Of a stretch of DNA of 64,000 nt, positions 62,201 through 64,000 are shown piece after piece (the first letter of the stretch is position 1; every line of letters starts with the position of its first letter). The notes beneath the pieces were generated by a model, which was given only the letters and a program-made list of their open reading frames with translations, had not been told where the DNA came from and searched no databases. The DNA is from Glossina fuscipes (Eukaryota > Arthropoda > Insecta > Diptera > Glossinidae). Both the position numbers and the translations under genes were made by a program. Location: positions 654,407 to 718,406 of the forward strand of contig NW_023998415.1 of the NCBI RefSeq assembly GCF_014805625.2, in the 5' to 3' direction.

Positions 62201-62639
62201 AAGAACATATATAAGTAAGTTTCAGTAAGTTTCCAAAAAAACCTACTTATGTTTTTCTACATTATCGTGAACAGTCACTCCTTGATTTCTACAAATCGAT
62301 CTATCGACAGGTGTTCACTATGAATTGCGAGCCAATGTAAGTAGACAACAAAATAACAACAAAATAAGAACTTTGATCTTTCTTTAATAAATTTATCAGT
62401 ACATATCAAAACGTAAACATTATTCATTACTCTTACCTTGCTTCTATCCGAGGACAGTTTTCAAACCAAATTGTACTCAGATAGCGAGCCATCAACAAAA
62501 ATTGCCATAAATAAAGAAACAAACTACCAAAGATCTTAGTTGCACTCAACAATGGTCAAGTAGCTTGTAGTAAAATGAAAATTAGAAAAAAAACACTATT
62601 CAAAATTTGTTACGCAAAGAGATACGAAATCTTAAACAT
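59253..62639. other. Intergenic region
   Basis: Nothing recognised beyond GAT-type simple sequence (61078-61110). A weak R2-like piece occurs near 62035-62130. Confidence 0.35.
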
Positions 62640-62965
62640 ACGACGCAGATCTAAATTGCTACACGTTTAAGGGTTGAGCACAACTGCCTCTGAACACGTC
62701 TCATGTCTGCCCGTTCAGTTTTACATTCAAGCTATAGCTTTGAGATGTCTTGAAAAGAGGTTTTGGCCCCAGGGTAAACTCTATTAAAAATGGATTGGAT
62801 CGGATTAATTTTGCGGTCACTCCCCATATAACGTGTTGTTTTCAGGACATCGTTATATGAAAAGGAGTGCAATTCGCCAAATTTCTTGACAGACACTGTT
62901 AGCTGATAGTATTTCTGCACACTAAACAGCTGTAAAAGACTGGGATCGGATGAGCTAATATTGTG
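62640..62965 (+). repeat. R2 copy
   Basis: GATGTCTTGAAAAGAGGTTT, TATTAAAAATGGATTGGATC, GCGGTCACTCCCCATATAAC and CATCGTTATATGAAAAGGAG in R2 order. The minus-strand open frame at 62732-62920 is incidental. Confidence 0.6.
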
Positions 62966-64000
62966 ATACTGAAAATTAATGAATCCCTCTTAAATCTATC
63001 CAGGAGTTTCTTAACTCCTAGTCACCCAAAACATTTTGGAATATTATGTACGTTCATGCGATCAAACGTCATAAATATGTGAACATATCTTTATACATAC
63101 TCTGATACATATTTATCTATATATAAATATACACACAAATTATTCGAGCAAAAGTGATACAATATATATATATATATATATATAGTATAGATATAGTTAT
63201 AATCGTTTGCTGCAAGTGTCTTCAATTTTAAGCAGCTTGGTCGTGGACATGAAGCGATTTGATCCATACACGCATTCACACCTTAAGAAATCGGTGCAAA
63301 TTGCGTTACTAGGGTCCCTATTTTGTGTGTTGTAAATTAATTCTCTTGTTTGCTTAGCGACGAAAATTTTCTCAAGTTTATCTGAATTTGTCATTTATCT
63401 TAGTTCCCAGCAGGTGACATTATGTAGGAATGGAAGAAATGCAATCTTTTATTAAATGCTAAGATAACAGTAACCCGACAAATCAAGTCAAGGGATTCTA
63501 AGATGGTTTCGTAACAAAAGGCATGAAGAAAGTAGGAACTGCCAATACTTACTATGTTAGGGGAATGAGTTTTATCTTGAAGCGCACACGTATAAATTAG
63601 GCACAAGGACTTTTCGAAAATCGTACATCATAAAAAGCATTAGTAATAATTAACATAATAATAACTTAGAACAGATTGAATCTATTTTTTTTCACAGTTT
63701 CAAACAAATTACACAATTGCCTACGGTTTACATAAACGTTTATAGCTTTTAGTTTGTTAGAGATTCAAAGCAATTAGAAATACTTTGGATTTCGGAATTT
63801 GATTAACTCTCATCTCATATCTAATTATAAGGAAAGTATTCAGACTAATCTTTAGGTTGATAAGTGAGGACCTTCTGCCCATGCAGCTATCAATTTTTCT
63901 TCTCACACTCTATGATGTGCAATCATTGTTTTACGCAATACGTAAGACTTGCAGGCAAAATTAAATTCATTAACAAGTAAATTCTTTGATGTGTAAATGA

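Noticed and set aside
1..64000. CRISPR arrays, operons, bacterial terminators
   Set aside because: The window is eukaryotic; no regularly spaced direct repeats were seen.

Overview
The window looks like nuclear DNA from a higher fly (Diptera, Cyclorrhapha; a calyptrate such as a tsetse, blow fly or house-fly relative is my guess, not proven). The evidence is its strong A+T richness, abundant dinucleotide and homopolymer runs, mariner and jockey-type relics, tRNA-derived SINEs, and above all one intact intronless reading frame for a leucine-rich-repeat receptor that reads as the orthologue of Drosophila tartan (trn). A 400-base run of N marks a scaffold gap.

Layout. 1-26.5 kb is a gene desert carrying decayed transposon copies and no secure coding gene. 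26.5-27.5 kb is the 5' flank of trn, with clustered GAGA-type motifs and an Inr plus a correctly spaced DPE. 27.5-31.2 kb is the trn transcription unit: leader with several short upstream ORFs, a 744-codon CDS at 27921-30155, and a 3' region broken by the N gap. 31.2-64 kb is a second desert with a candidate decayed piggyBac-like copy (about 33.9-35.0 kb), two tRNA-derived SINE insertions near 49.6-50.2 kb (one with a perfect 16-base target-site duplication), a mariner relic (56.7-57.2 kb) and a jockey-type reverse-transcriptase relic (58.55-59.25 kb).

Two dispersed non-coding repeat families recur throughout, on both strands. R1 is marked by ACCGAAGG and tracts rich in GTCCGTCTG. R2 is marked by GATATTTTGATGAAATTTGG and CCATATAACG. 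I could not match either to a named family.

One single-exon receptor gene flanked by tens of kilobases of non-coding DNA is what is expected around a developmentally patterned gene; the flanks may hold its enhancers. I found no convincing novel multi-gene system. The better leads are the trn core promoter and its tandem start-stop uORFs, the young SINE insertion, and a few exon-like islands on the minus strand (5.05-5.62, 12.61-12.70 and 21.38 kb) that might belong to an unrecognised spliced gene but could also be chance.
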